This document shows positions 7,788 to 14,901 of a DNA stretch of 16,078 bases, one piece after another. The translations under genes were made by a program, and so were the position numbers. The DNA is from an uncultured Collinsella sp. (GTDB lineage: Bacteria > Actinomycetota > Coriobacteriia > Coriobacteriales > Coriobacteriaceae), in the NCBI GenBank assembly GCA_900551665.1, contig URWW01000036.1, forward strand, positions 1 to 16,078. Reading direction: 5' to 3'. The notes under the pieces were generated by a model, which did not search any database, was not told the origin of the DNA, and saw nothing but the letters and a program-made list of their open reading frames with translations. Numbering within the stretch: position 1 is the first letter of the stretch; each line of letters starts with the position of its first letter.

Positions 7788-8312
7788 ATGGAAGCGAAAC
7801 GCGTTGCCCGTGCGGGCGTTATGGCGGCGTTGCTGGCGGTGTCGGCTCAGGTGATGGTGCCGATCGGCCCTGTGCCCTTCACGCTGCAGACGTTGGTGCT
7901 CGCCATGGTGCCAGCCGTGCTCGATCCAGCGACCTCGGTGTTCACGGTGCTGGCCTATGTCGTGCTCGGTGCAGTGGGCCTGCCTGTTTTCGCGGGCTTC
8001 AACGGCGGCATCGGCGCGCTCGCCGGTCCGACGGGCGGGTTTTTGTGGGGTTTTGTCCTGGGCTGCGCGCTGGCGGGCGCATTGGCAAAAGTGCTCGATG
8101 GCAGGATCGGGGCGTATCCGCGTGCGCTCGTGTGCGCGGCCGCGCTTGTGGTCGTTTCATATGTGTGCGGAACCGTCCAGCTCATGGCGCTCATGAATCT
8201 CGACCTTGCGGGGGCGCTCGCCATCGCGGTGATCCCCTTTGTGGTTCCCGATGCGGTTAAGATCGCAGTTGGAGCACGCTTGGGCTGCACCGTGGCGCGC
8301 GTGGTGAAATGA
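7788..8312 (+). CDS. bioY: BioY family biotin transporter S component
   Basis: A 174-residue integral membrane protein of the BioY family, the substrate-binding (S) component that takes up biotin, usually with a shared ECF energising module. Family signatures are VPIGPVPFTLQT (residues 24-35) and GLPVFAGFNGGIGALAGPTG (64-83), with GGFLWGF after. About six hydrophobic segments span the length, typical of BioY (usually 170-200 residues). No ecfA/ecfT genes adjoin it, so the energising module must be encoded elsewhere or BioY acts alone. The ATG at 7788 follows AAGGGGG at seven-base spacing. No promoter or BirA-like operator is visible in the 18 bp after the tRNA terminator, so it may be expressed by readthrough. 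Confidence 0.92.
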   Translation: MEAKRVARAGVMAALLAVSAQVMVPIGPVPFTLQTLVLAMVPAVLDPATSVFTVLAYVVLGAVGLPVFAGFNGGIGALAGPTGGFLWGFVLGCALAGALAKVLDGRIGAYPRALVCAAALVVVSYVCGTVQLMALMNLDLAGALAIAVIPFVVPDAVKIAVGARLGCTVARVVK

Positions 8313-8341
8313 AAACGCCCATCGCGTGATCGATATGAATG

Positions 8342-8373
8342 AACCGGCCCCCATGGTTGCATGGGGGCCGGTT
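8342..8373. terminator. Long hairpin between convergent bioY and murT-gatD
   Basis: AACCGGCCCCCATG (8342-8355) pairs perfectly with CATGGGGGCCGGTT (8360-8373) around a GTTG loop, a 14-bp stem. It lies between the stops of the two convergent genes (8312 and 8419). No T tract is present on either strand, so it may be a bidirectional terminator or a 3'-end stabiliser. Confidence 0.6.
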
Positions 8374-8418
8374 GCGTTCGAATCGAGGTGCCACACGGGC
8401 GGTGGCGCCGAGCGTTCC

Positions 8419-10626
8419 TTAGGGCAGCAGCTTCATCGCGGCTGCGCGGGCCGAGAGCTCGCGATCGTCATTGAGCGGGGACAGCGGCAACGGGGCTTCT
8501 GCCTGTGCATCGCCGGCGGAGCGGCGGCGTTCGAGCGCTCGCTCGATGAGCCAGTCGGCCAGGTCGGGGTTCTTGGAGAGCGCGGGACCGTGCAGATAGG
8601 TGCCGATCAGGTTGCGATGCAGGCAGCCTTCGAGTCCGTCCTTGCCATTGTTGCCCGTACCGGGAACCGTCGAGACGCCCAGCGGATGCTCGCATTCATC
8701 GAGGAACGTACGGCCGCCGTGGTTTTCAAAGCCGACGAACGGGTCGCTCGAAAGTTCGGTTTTGACCGCGACGTTGCCGGTCAGGCGCCCGTCGCCGCGG
8801 ACGGTGTCGGCTGCGATGATGCCGAGGCCCTCGATCTTGTCATCGCCCATGTAGTAGGAGCGACCGAGGAGCTGGTAGCTACCGCAGATGGCGAGCATGA
8901 CGCCGTCGTCCTCGACGTAGGCGCTGAGCTCGTCGCGTCGCGAACGCAGCTCATGGGCGACGGCGAGCTGGTCGCGGTCCGCGCCGCCGCCGATCAAGAC
9001 GATGTCGGCGGTTGCGAGGTCGAGCTCGTCGCCCATGTGAACGTTGTCGATTTGGGCGGGGATGTCACGCCATGCGCAGCGCCGCTCGACGACCATGGCA
9101 TTGCCGCCATCGCCGTACAGGTTCAGGGCATCTGGGTAGAGGTGGACGATGCGAAGCGGTCGGTCGAGAGCGGTGGGTGCGGGAAGCTCATCGCCTGTGG
9201 CGACAGCTGCCTGCTCGCTGCGCGCGGTCTGGTCGACCTGGGGCGCCGTGATGCTCCCATCTTCCGAGCTCAGGCGTTTGAGATCGGCTACAACAGGCGG
9301 GAACGCCGTGTAGTTGGCGACGGCGAAGAAGTCGTCTTCAGAGGGTTCGGCGGCGACGGATGCGAGCGCCTGCTCGACGCTCTCCACGATCTGGGCGTCG
9401 ATGCCGGCGTATTTGAGGCGGACCTGCAGGTCGTTGGCACGCGAGCCGCCCACAAAGGCGCGAATTCCCGGAGCTTCGGCGAGGCACTCGAAGTCGACGT
9501 CCCAAATCCAGGAGACATCGCGACCGTCGGCTTCGGCATCGTTCAGGAAAAAGGCCATGAGGCGGCCGTTCGATGCCTTGATCTGCTGAATTTGGCGGTC
9601 GAAGCCGACCGGGTTCTTGGCGAGATCGCTCGCCACCGTGCGGCCCATGGCCCGCCAGCGCGTCATGCGCCCGCCCGTTGGGACGTAGGCGTCGAGCACG
9701 TCCTGGAAGCGCGAGGGGTCGGCGCCCAGGGCGCAGGCTGCGGTGCAGGCGGCCATGATGTTGTACACCATATACAAGCCGTTGTAGGCGGTGGTAAAGG
9801 CGAGCTCGCGGGCGGAGTCTTCGTTGCGGCCCGGTAGATGCAGGCAGAACGAGTAGCCGTCCCCGGAGAGGGAGACGTCGTGCGTCCATGCCTCGAGTTT
9901 GGGGCGCTCCCAGCCGCATGCGGGGCAGCGGTAGGCGCCGAGCTGGCCATACTGCAGGTATTCGTATTCGAGCGCCGCATTGCACTTGGCGCAAAAGCGC
10001 GACTCGGCCATGCGTGATGTCTCAGTTCCCGTGGCTCCCTGGATGCCGAGCGGCACGCGCGGGTTGGGCACACGGTCGGCGATGGCGGTGCACAAGGGAT
10101 CGTCGGCGTTGAAGATGAGGACGGTCTCGGGCGAGGAGGCCAGGGCGCCGGCGATCGCATCCTGCGTGTGGTCGATTTCGCCGTAGCGGTCAAGCTGGTC
10201 GCGGAACAGGTTGAGTAGTACGAAGTGCGTGGGCTTGAGGCGCGGCAGCACGCGGACCGTGTAGAGCTCGTCGCACTCGAATACGCCCACTCGCACGGTG
10301 CCCGCGGTGCGACGGCGCTCGGAACTGGCCTCGAGCAGCGCGCCGGTGATGCCGGTCTCCATGTTGTTTCCCGCGCGGTTGCACACGCAGGTGAGACCAC
10401 TTGCGCTCACGGCGTCGGCGATAAGGTTAGTCGTGGTGGTCTTGCCGTTGGTGCCGGTGACGACGACGCTCGCGTCGAGCAGGTCGGCGAGGTGGGCGAT
10501 GAGCTCCGGATCGATCGCCAGGCCGATTTTGCCGGGCAGGGCGCCGCCGCTGCGGTGCAGGACGGAGCGGAGGCCCCAGCGGGCGATGCCGGCGGCCGTG
10601 GTGGCGATGTTGGAGGTGATGCTCAT
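8419..10626 (-). CDS. MurT-GatD fusion: lipid II isoglutaminyl synthase
   Basis: A single 735-residue chain joining both subunits of the enzyme that amidates the alpha-carboxyl of D-glutamate in lipid II, making D-isoglutamine in peptidoglycan. Residues 1 to about 455 are MurT-like: Mur ligase P-loop GTNGKTT (58-64), LLNLFRDQLDRYGE, a zinc-ribbon with C212, C215, C234 and C237, NPVGFDRQI, and the C-terminal DUF1727 part with DGRDVSWIWDVD (368-379). A polar linker (about 455-488) leads to a GatD-like glutamine amidotransferase: nucleophile C581 in AICGSYQLLG, substrate motif GFENHGGRT (632-640) and catalytic H679 in GTYLHGP. In staphylococci and streptococci the two are separate genes, with a MurT aspartate completing the GatD triad. 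The ATG at 10626 has AGGAG at good spacing. It is the last gene of the minus-strand operon, 23 bp after the Fe-S protein gene. Confidence 0.93.
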   Translation of the reverse strand: MSITSNIATTAAGIARWGLRSVLHRSGGALPGKIGLAIDPELIAHLADLLDASVVVTGTNGKTTTTNLIADAVSASGLTCVCNRAGNNMETGITGALLEASSERRRTAGTVRVGVFECDELYTVRVLPRLKPTHFVLLNLFRDQLDRYGEIDHTQDAIAGALASSPETVLIFNADDPLCTAIADRVPNPRVPLGIQGATGTETSRMAESRFCAKCNAALEYEYLQYGQLGAYRCPACGWERPKLEAWTHDVSLSGDGYSFCLHLPGRNEDSARELAFTTAYNGLYMVYNIMAACTAACALGADPSRFQDVLDAYVPTGGRMTRWRAMGRTVASDLAKNPVGFDRQIQQIKASNGRLMAFFLNDAEADGRDVSWIWDVDFECLAEAPGIRAFVGGSRANDLQVRLKYAGIDAQIVESVEQALASVAAEPSEDDFFAVANYTAFPPVVADLKRLSSEDGSITAPQVDQTARSEQAAVATGDELPAPTALDRPLRIVHLYPDALNLYGDGGNAMVVERRCAWRDIPAQIDNVHMGDELDLATADIVLIGGGADRDQLAVAHELRSRRDELSAYVEDDGVMLAICGSYQLLGRSYYMGDDKIEGLGIIAADTVRGDGRLTGNVAVKTELSSDPFVGFENHGGRTFLDECEHPLGVSTVPGTGNNGKDGLEGCLHRNLIGTYLHGPALSKNPDLADWLIERALERRRSAGDAQAEAPLPLSPLNDDRELSARAAAMKLLP

Positions 10627-10649
10627 GGGAGCTCCTGTCGTGATGGTGC

Positions 10650-11447
10650 CTATTGCTGGTTGGCGGCGGCGTAGCGTGCGCGGCTGCGCTGCTCGGGCGT
10701 CATGCGGCTGCGCGGGGAGTAGATGACGTTGGTGCGGCAGTATTCGACGCACAGGTCGCATCCGGCGCAGGCATCGCGGTCGATGCGGAAGATCGGCGGC
10801 GTGAATGCAATGGCGGGGCAGCCGGTGATTTGCTGGCAGCGATGGCAGCTCGTGCATGCGTACTGGTCGATCTCGACGGGTTCGGCCTGGAACTCGCCGC
10901 GCTGCAGTTGGGCGCAGGGGGAGGCGAACACGACGGCATGGACGCCGGGCCGCGCGAGGGCCCCGTGAAGCACGTCCGAGCTCTTCTGGCTGTCAAAGGG
11001 GTCGACGATCGCCGCGTCGTCGCATCCGAGTTCGAGGGCTCGTGCGGCGAGCGCTTCGAGGGCGCCGACCGTGAGGAACTCCTTGCTCGAGGCGAGCACG
11101 GCGAGGACGGTGACGTGTCCCTCGGCGGGCAGTGAGTGAAGCACCTCGGCGGCGTTCTCAGCTGCAAGGTCGGCATCGGGGATGAAATGGATGACCGCTT
11201 CGCACGCCGGCTCCTCCGACGTCCCACCCGTCGGCACCGCGACCTTGTATCGGTCGAGCAGCGCCTCCTCGCCGCCGGGACAGGCGGTGGCGGCGGGGTG
11301 CATGGGGCCGACGTTCGCGCAGCCGGCGTTGCCGCAGATGACGCGGCCGCGCCCGCGACCCAGGGCCTCCTTGCAGGCGATGTAGGCGGCACGGTGCGGA
11401 CAGCCGGGGCAGGACACGCCGGGCGGGGTCTGGTTCTCCGTGCTCAT
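10650..11447 (-). CDS. IorA-derived 2[4Fe-4S] protein, catalytic motifs lost
   Basis: A 265-residue protein resembling the C-terminal half of indolepyruvate ferredoxin oxidoreductase alpha subunit (IorA). CPGCPHRAAYIACKEAL (13-29) and CGNAGCANVGPMHP (38-51) match the start of the IorA thiamine-diphosphate (TPP) domain, and AAIVDPFD with PGVHAVVFASPCAQL (145-181) matches its end. The C-terminus is a two-cluster ferredoxin: C198, C201, C204, C210 and C227, C230, C233, C237; the second cluster ends CRTN where CP is usual. The stretch between CEAVI (82-86) and TVLAVLASSKEF (113-124) aligns in position with the IorA GDS and DNRTTAM motifs but lacks them, so TPP catalysis seems lost. The N-terminal pyrimidine domain and an IorB partner are absent. 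It starts one base after the FKBP stop, using GAGGAGG inside that gene, and is translationally coupled. Likely an electron-transfer or scaffold protein; function unknown. Confidence 0.75.
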   Translation of the reverse strand: MSTENQTPPGVSCPGCPHRAAYIACKEALGRGRGRVICGNAGCANVGPMHPAATACPGGEEALLDRYKVAVPTGGTSEEPACEAVIHFIPDADLAAENAAEVLHSLPAEGHVTVLAVLASSKEFLTVGALEALAARALELGCDDAAIVDPFDSQKSSDVLHGALARPGVHAVVFASPCAQLQRGEFQAEPVEIDQYACTSCHRCQQITGCPAIAFTPPIFRIDRDACAGCDLCVEYCRTNVIYSPRSRMTPEQRSRARYAAANQQ

Positions 11448-11448
11448 C

Positions 11449-11901
11449 CTATGCCTCCTCGCCGGTGTAGGGTTCGCGGCTCAGCAGTTCGAGCTCGAAG
11501 GTGAGCGTGTGGCCGGCCATGGGGTGGTTGAAGTCGAACAGCGTGTCGGCATCGTCCGCCACGCGGATCACGCGGGCGAGCTGCTGGTAGCCCTCGCCGT
11601 TCATGAGGTAGATGAGCTGGCCCGGGATGAGGTCCTCGTAGTTGGGGATCTCGATGGTGGGCATCGTGTAGAGCAGGCGCGGATCGTGCTCGCCGTAGGC
11701 GTCCTTGGGCTCGAGGCGCACAGTCTTCTTCTCGCCCGGCTCCATGCCGAGTACGGCGACCTCGAATCCGGGCACGACCTCGTGGTTGCCCTCCACGTAG
11801 GTGAGGGGGGTGCGGCCGATGGTGGTGTCGAACACCTCACCGTCCTCGAAGGAGCCGGTGTAGTGCACCGTCACGCGGTGCTTGAGGGAGAAGTCGGTCA
11901 C
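11449..11901 (-). CDS. FKBP-type peptidyl-prolyl isomerase, SlyD-like
   Basis: A 150-residue SlyD-type FKBP that speeds cis-trans isomerisation at proline and acts as a folding helper. The FKBP part shows VTVHYTGSFEDGEVFDTT (10-27), VVPGFEVAVLGMEPGEKKTV (42-61) and PKDAYGEHDP (65-74). The insert-in-flap region follows (about 75-122), then DFNHPMAGHTLTFELELL (123-140), a SlyD hallmark. The histidine/cysteine-rich metal-binding tail of enterobacterial SlyD is absent, and no signal peptide is seen, so it should be cytoplasmic. The GTG at 11901 is preferred because AAAGGA lies five bases upstream; an in-frame GTG at 11928 with only a weak AGG would add nine residues. It is the third gene of the minus-strand operon and its stop almost abuts the Fe-S protein start. 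Confidence 0.9.
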   Translation of the reverse strand: MTDFSLKHRVTVHYTGSFEDGEVFDTTIGRTPLTYVEGNHEVVPGFEVAVLGMEPGEKKTVRLEPKDAYGEHDPRLLYTMPTIEIPNYEDLIPGQLIYLMNGEGYQQLARVIRVADDADTLFDFNHPMAGHTLTFELELLSREPYTGEEA

Positions 11902-11955
11902 GGTGATCCTTTCAGGGTCGATGGTCACGAGGCAAGCCTATCATGCGCTTGCGAT

Positions 11956-12981
11956 CTAAAAGCCATAGCGGCGGGCGAAGTCGTCGGCTGCGGCGCGCAC
12001 GCCGTCGACGCTTTCCGCCCACAGGGTGAAATCGGGCGTGTCGGCGATGATGCCGTCCGCCTCCCACACGGCTTGATGGGCGAGGTCCCATGCCTCGAGC
12101 GCGGGAGGTCGCACGGGAAGATACGGGTCGTGGTAGGTGGGGTTCAGCAGGAAGAACGCCCCGCCTTCGCAACGCGTGGCGAAATCCTTGAGGGCGCGGC
12201 GCGCGCTGCGGGTCTGTCCGAGCTTGTAGAGCAGCAGCGTGCGTCCAAGGCCGAACCAGGGGAGCTCCTCGACGTCCGGCCCCGCCTCCTGCACGGCTTG
12301 GAAGAACGCGTCTTCATCCTCAAGGCGTGCGAGGGCGAGCAGCAACGTGCCCACGGCGTAATTAGGAAAGCCCTTTGCGCGCATGACGGTTCGGGCGTGA
12401 GCGGCAGCCGATCGGTAGCGGGCGGTGAAGATGGATCCCTGGGCGAGTGCTTCCAGGATGTGGAGCCAGCCGATCAGGTGGGGGTCGGAGGCGGTGAGTT
12501 CGCTCGCGCTCGTTCCGTCTGCCAGCGCCTCAGGTGCCCAGAGACCGTCGACGTCCGGATCGAAGCCGGGATGCGTTGAGATGATCATCTCGCGTGCCTC
12601 GCGCTCGAGCTTGAGCATGTCGGAGAGGCAGGCGTCGAGGGGGACTTCGGCGAGCTGGATGGAGACGAGCCGGGCGTCCAGGCAGGTGGCGTCCTCGGCG
12701 ATGATGTTGGCGAGCTGCTCGCGCGCTTGGGAGAACAGCTCGCCACGGCCACGCTCGAACTCGTCGTCGGGGAGGCCCTCCATGCGCAGGAGCCCGTCGG
12801 TTAGTTCTCCGTGTACGCGGGAGTAGGACAGCAGCGCCTGCGCATGCACGTTTGCGGCGTAGCGCTCGGGTTCGGCGGCGATTTGCTCGCGCACGAGCTC
12901 GCGTGCGCCCTCCGTCAAGCCGGGGTGTTCTTGGATATAGAGTCGTTCCAGGTATGCGGGAACATAGACACGCGGGTCCAT
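11956..12981 (-). CDS. Conserved helical, TPR-like protein (paralog 2)
   Basis: A 341-residue acidic, mostly helical protein of unknown function with degenerate TPR-like repeats: for example ELFSQAREQLANIIAEDATC (81-100), ARYRSAAAHARTVMRAKGFP and GLGRTLLLYKLGQTRSARRAL. The second half, through FFLLNPTYHDPY, weakly recalls ST7-like/TPR proteins; this is memory-based and unproven. No signal peptide or membrane segment is visible. It resembles its upstream neighbour in order and spacing of blocks (LFSQA near residue 80 of each, then xRYRxA), so the two are likely tandem duplicates. Its ATG overlaps the stop of that neighbour (TGATG), indicating translational coupling, and the FKBP gene follows closely. 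Confidence 0.8.
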   Translation of the reverse strand: MDPRVYVPAYLERLYIQEHPGLTEGARELVREQIAAEPERYAANVHAQALLSYSRVHGELTDGLLRMEGLPDDEFERGRGELFSQAREQLANIIAEDATCLDARLVSIQLAEVPLDACLSDMLKLEREAREMIISTHPGFDPDVDGLWAPEALADGTSASELTASDPHLIGWLHILEALAQGSIFTARYRSAAAHARTVMRAKGFPNYAVGTLLLALARLEDEDAFFQAVQEAGPDVEELPWFGLGRTLLLYKLGQTRSARRALKDFATRCEGGAFFLLNPTYHDPYLPVRPPALEAWDLAHQAVWEADGIIADTPDFTLWAESVDGVRAAADDFARRYGF

Positions 12982-14063
12982 CAGCGTGCGCCTCCAATCG
13001 GGCCGCCGCCCTCGACCTGGGCGATCATGGCGCGATCTTGGTCGGTAAGTGCGGCCTGCACCAGCTCATGCTCGGCGATCCAGATGGCGAAGCTGGCGGC
13101 GTCGGGCGTGCCCATGCCCTCTTGAAGCAGGGGCGTCGCTTCAGAGAGGGCGAGTATCAGCTCGTCGTCGCTGCCGGGCTGTACGTGCACGCGCGAAAAA
13201 ACGCCGTCGGGAAACTCGGCCTGGAAGTAGAGTGCTTGGGCGGGGTGGGGGTAGGAGCGCATGAGGGCCTGGAGCAGCGCGGTGGCGCGGTCGAAGTCGA
13301 AGGCGCGGTAGGCGAGGCTCATCTCGGCGATGAGGGACCATGCGTCGGGCCGATGGCCGCCGAGGCGGCCGGAGCGGGAGGAAGCACGGTCCTGGTAGGC
13401 TGCGGCGTGGTGTGAGCGAAAGCGCCTGAGCTCCTCGGCCTCGACCTCGAGTTTGCCCAGTGCGAGCATGCCTGTGTGCCGCGCACCCGCCAGGTCGAGC
13501 GGATTGGCCTCGAGGGCGCGTTCGGCATAGGAGAGCGCCATGCGGTAACGGCCGGCGATGAGCAGGCGCGAGGCGAGCGCGGCGAGCCAGCGCTGATGCG
13601 CGCGGCGACCGAGGTCGTGGGCAAACTCCTGCTCATAGGGGCCGGCAGCGCTTTCGATGAGCGTTTTCAGGTCATCCTCGACGGCGGGGAGGTTTTCGAT
13701 GAGATAGTCGATGAGCGCATCGTCGGAGAGGGAGCGCATGGTTGCGAGCATGCGCTGCGCGTCCCAATTCCGAGGGTCGAGCTCGACGGCCTCGCGTAGG
13801 TAATCCTCGGCTTGGGAGAACAGCTGCTCGGCCTCTGCCTCGGAGGGGGCGAAGGGCGCGCGGTAATCTGCGAGCTCGGTCGCCATGGCGACGAGGTGGA
13901 ACGATCGGTCCCGATCGGTGTGGATGAGGGTCGCCGGGTCGAGGCGGTAGGTCTCGCTGGCGCGCTCGATGAAAGCGGCGTCGCTCGCGGGGTCAGCGCC
14001 TTCGCGCTCCATGGCGGCGAGGATGAGCCGCAGGCAGTCCTCTTGGACGGGGTCGAATGCCAT
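12981..14063 (-). CDS. Conserved helical, TPR-like protein (paralog 1)
   Basis: A 360-residue helical protein of unknown function with TPR-like pairs, for example EQLFSQAEDYLREAVELDPR, where LDPRNWDAQRMLATM is a typical TPR second helix, and GRYRMALSYAERALEANPLD. No catalytic motif, signal peptide or membrane span is visible. It appears to be a diverged tandem copy of the downstream 341-residue protein. The ATG at 14063 has TAGGAG five bases upstream. It is the first gene of a five-gene minus-strand run ending with murT-gatD, and a scaffold or assembly role within that operon is only an inference. The 149 bp upstream hold no strong promoter. Confidence 0.82.
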   Translation of the reverse strand: MAFDPVQEDCLRLILAAMEREGADPASDAAFIERASETYRLDPATLIHTDRDRSFHLVAMATELADYRAPFAPSEAEAEQLFSQAEDYLREAVELDPRNWDAQRMLATMRSLSDDALIDYLIENLPAVEDDLKTLIESAAGPYEQEFAHDLGRRAHQRWLAALASRLLIAGRYRMALSYAERALEANPLDLAGARHTGMLALGKLEVEAEELRRFRSHHAAAYQDRASSRSGRLGGHRPDAWSLIAEMSLAYRAFDFDRATALLQALMRSYPHPAQALYFQAEFPDGVFSRVHVQPGSDDELILALSEATPLLQEGMGTPDAASFAIWIAEHELVQAALTDQDRAMIAQVEGGGPIGGAR

Positions 14064-14212
14064 GTCGCTCCTAGTCGATACGGTATGAATGCGCGCCCGA
14101 GGGCGCGTCGATACAGGTGGTTCGGCGGCGTGTGCCGCGTGATGAGACGGCCGCGATCGTTGCGCGGTGCGTCTCGATGACCTTTTAGTTTACCGATTGA
14201 AGGGCGGGGAGA

Positions 14213-14629
14213 CTACCGTAGGGCGGCGGCGTCCGATTCTTCCGCAACAACTTCAACGACCAGCCCGTGGGGAAGACATACGATCTGCTCGCCTGCCTGT
14301 GAGATGGGCGCATGCTCGACGCAGACCTGGTTGCCGCAGTTGGCGCTTTTCACCTCGACGCGGCCCTTCGAGATCGAGACGACGTTCTTGCCGCCGTCGG
14401 CATCTTGCCCGCTGCCAGTGCCATTCGTCTCGACGGTGAAAGTGACGTCGCGCGCGAGTTTGTCGACGCGGCGGAAGCCGTCCTTGGATTGGGTGACGAC
14501 GACCGGTCCGTTCGCCGACGTATTCCTACCGTTCGCGTAGTTTATGAGCCACCATGCGCCTCCGCCCACAAGAGCGAGCAAAAGCGCGGCTATCAGGCAT
14601 AAATCGCCGGTTTTGAGGCGGTGCTTCAC
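14213..14629 (-). CDS. Membrane-anchored NusG domain II protein
   Basis: A 138-residue protein with a short basic N-terminus (MKHRLKTGD), one membrane helix (about residues 9-29) and an extracytoplasmic NusG domain II module (about 40-130). The family signature is NCGNQVCVEHAPISQAGEQI followed by VCLPHGLVVEV, with cysteines at 98, 103 and 118. The function of stand-alone NusG-II proteins is unknown; in other bacteria they often neighbour redox or isoprenoid genes. The GTG at 14629 is chosen because it places MK directly before the membrane helix; its Shine-Dalgarno (GGAAGAAG) is weak, and the ORF stays open further upstream without a sensible protein. A Gly/Asp/Ser-rich loop (69-80) is an unusual insertion. 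The five-gene operon starts 149 bp downstream on the same strand with no terminator between. Confidence 0.85.
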   Translation of the reverse strand: MKHRLKTGDLCLIAALLLALVGGGAWWLINYANGRNTSANGPVVVTQSKDGFRRVDKLARDVTFTVETNGTGSGQDADGGKNVVSISKGRVEVKSANCGNQVCVEHAPISQAGEQIVCLPHGLVVEVVAEESDAAALR

Positions 14630-14901
14630 GTGTTCTTCTTCCGGGTCGCGTAGTCCAGTCACCCATGGTACCAGGTCTTTTGATTGGCTGCGTCCGGGAT
14701 GGCCCACACGGGCGAGTGCGGTGGAGCGAGGCGCGGAGCGATACAATATGCGTGTCTGCGGGCACGTTGCCATCCGATGATAAAACGATACATCATTGAA
14801 GGCCGAGCAATCCGTCCGCACCCGAATACGGTCCTTACGCGGAGCCAAAAAGGGGGTTCCGCGCGTGAACGCGGGGTGACCCGCGACTTGGGAGGTACGC
14901 A
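14630..14901. other. Divergent intergenic region, weak promoter signals
   Basis: This 272-bp region separates the minus-strand NusG-II gene from the plus-strand alcohol dehydrogenase. On the plus strand TACAAT (14742-14747) is a fair -10 without a -35 box, and TTGCCA (14767-14772) lies 16 bp before a poor TACATC. Neither is convincing. The last 50 bp form GC hairpins described separately. No extra gene is supported. Confidence 0.4.
14859..14885 (+). promoter_or_regulatory. Two mutually exclusive hairpins before alcohol dehydrogenase
   Basis: CCGCG (14859-14863) can pair with CGCGG (14870-14874), or CGCGGG (14870-14875) can pair with CCCGCG (14880-14885) around GTGA. Both use the same central bases, so only one can form. 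The second stem ends four bases before the GGGAGG ribosome-binding site at 14890-14895. This arrangement could affect translation, but short GC stems are common in such GC-rich DNA. Confidence 0.3.

Noticed and set aside
8326..9837. A 503-codon plus-strand open frame opposite murT-gatD
   Set aside because: Antisense shadow of a clearly recognised gene, with no recognisable domain and Val/Gly/Ala/Asp-rich composition.
11440..12579. A 379-codon plus-strand open frame opposite FKBP and TPR-like genes
   Set aside because: Antisense shadow spanning two real genes; no motif and no ribosome-binding site.
14092..14107. CGCGCCC/GGGCGCG hairpin upstream of the TPR-like operon
   Set aside because: Effective stem of six pairs with no T tract; common in GC-rich DNA and too weak to call a terminator or switch.
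14856..14870. A Rex-like operator in front of alcohol dehydrogenase
   Set aside because: GTTC-N7-GAAC is only partly symmetric and does not match the usual TTGTGA...TCACAA Rex site.
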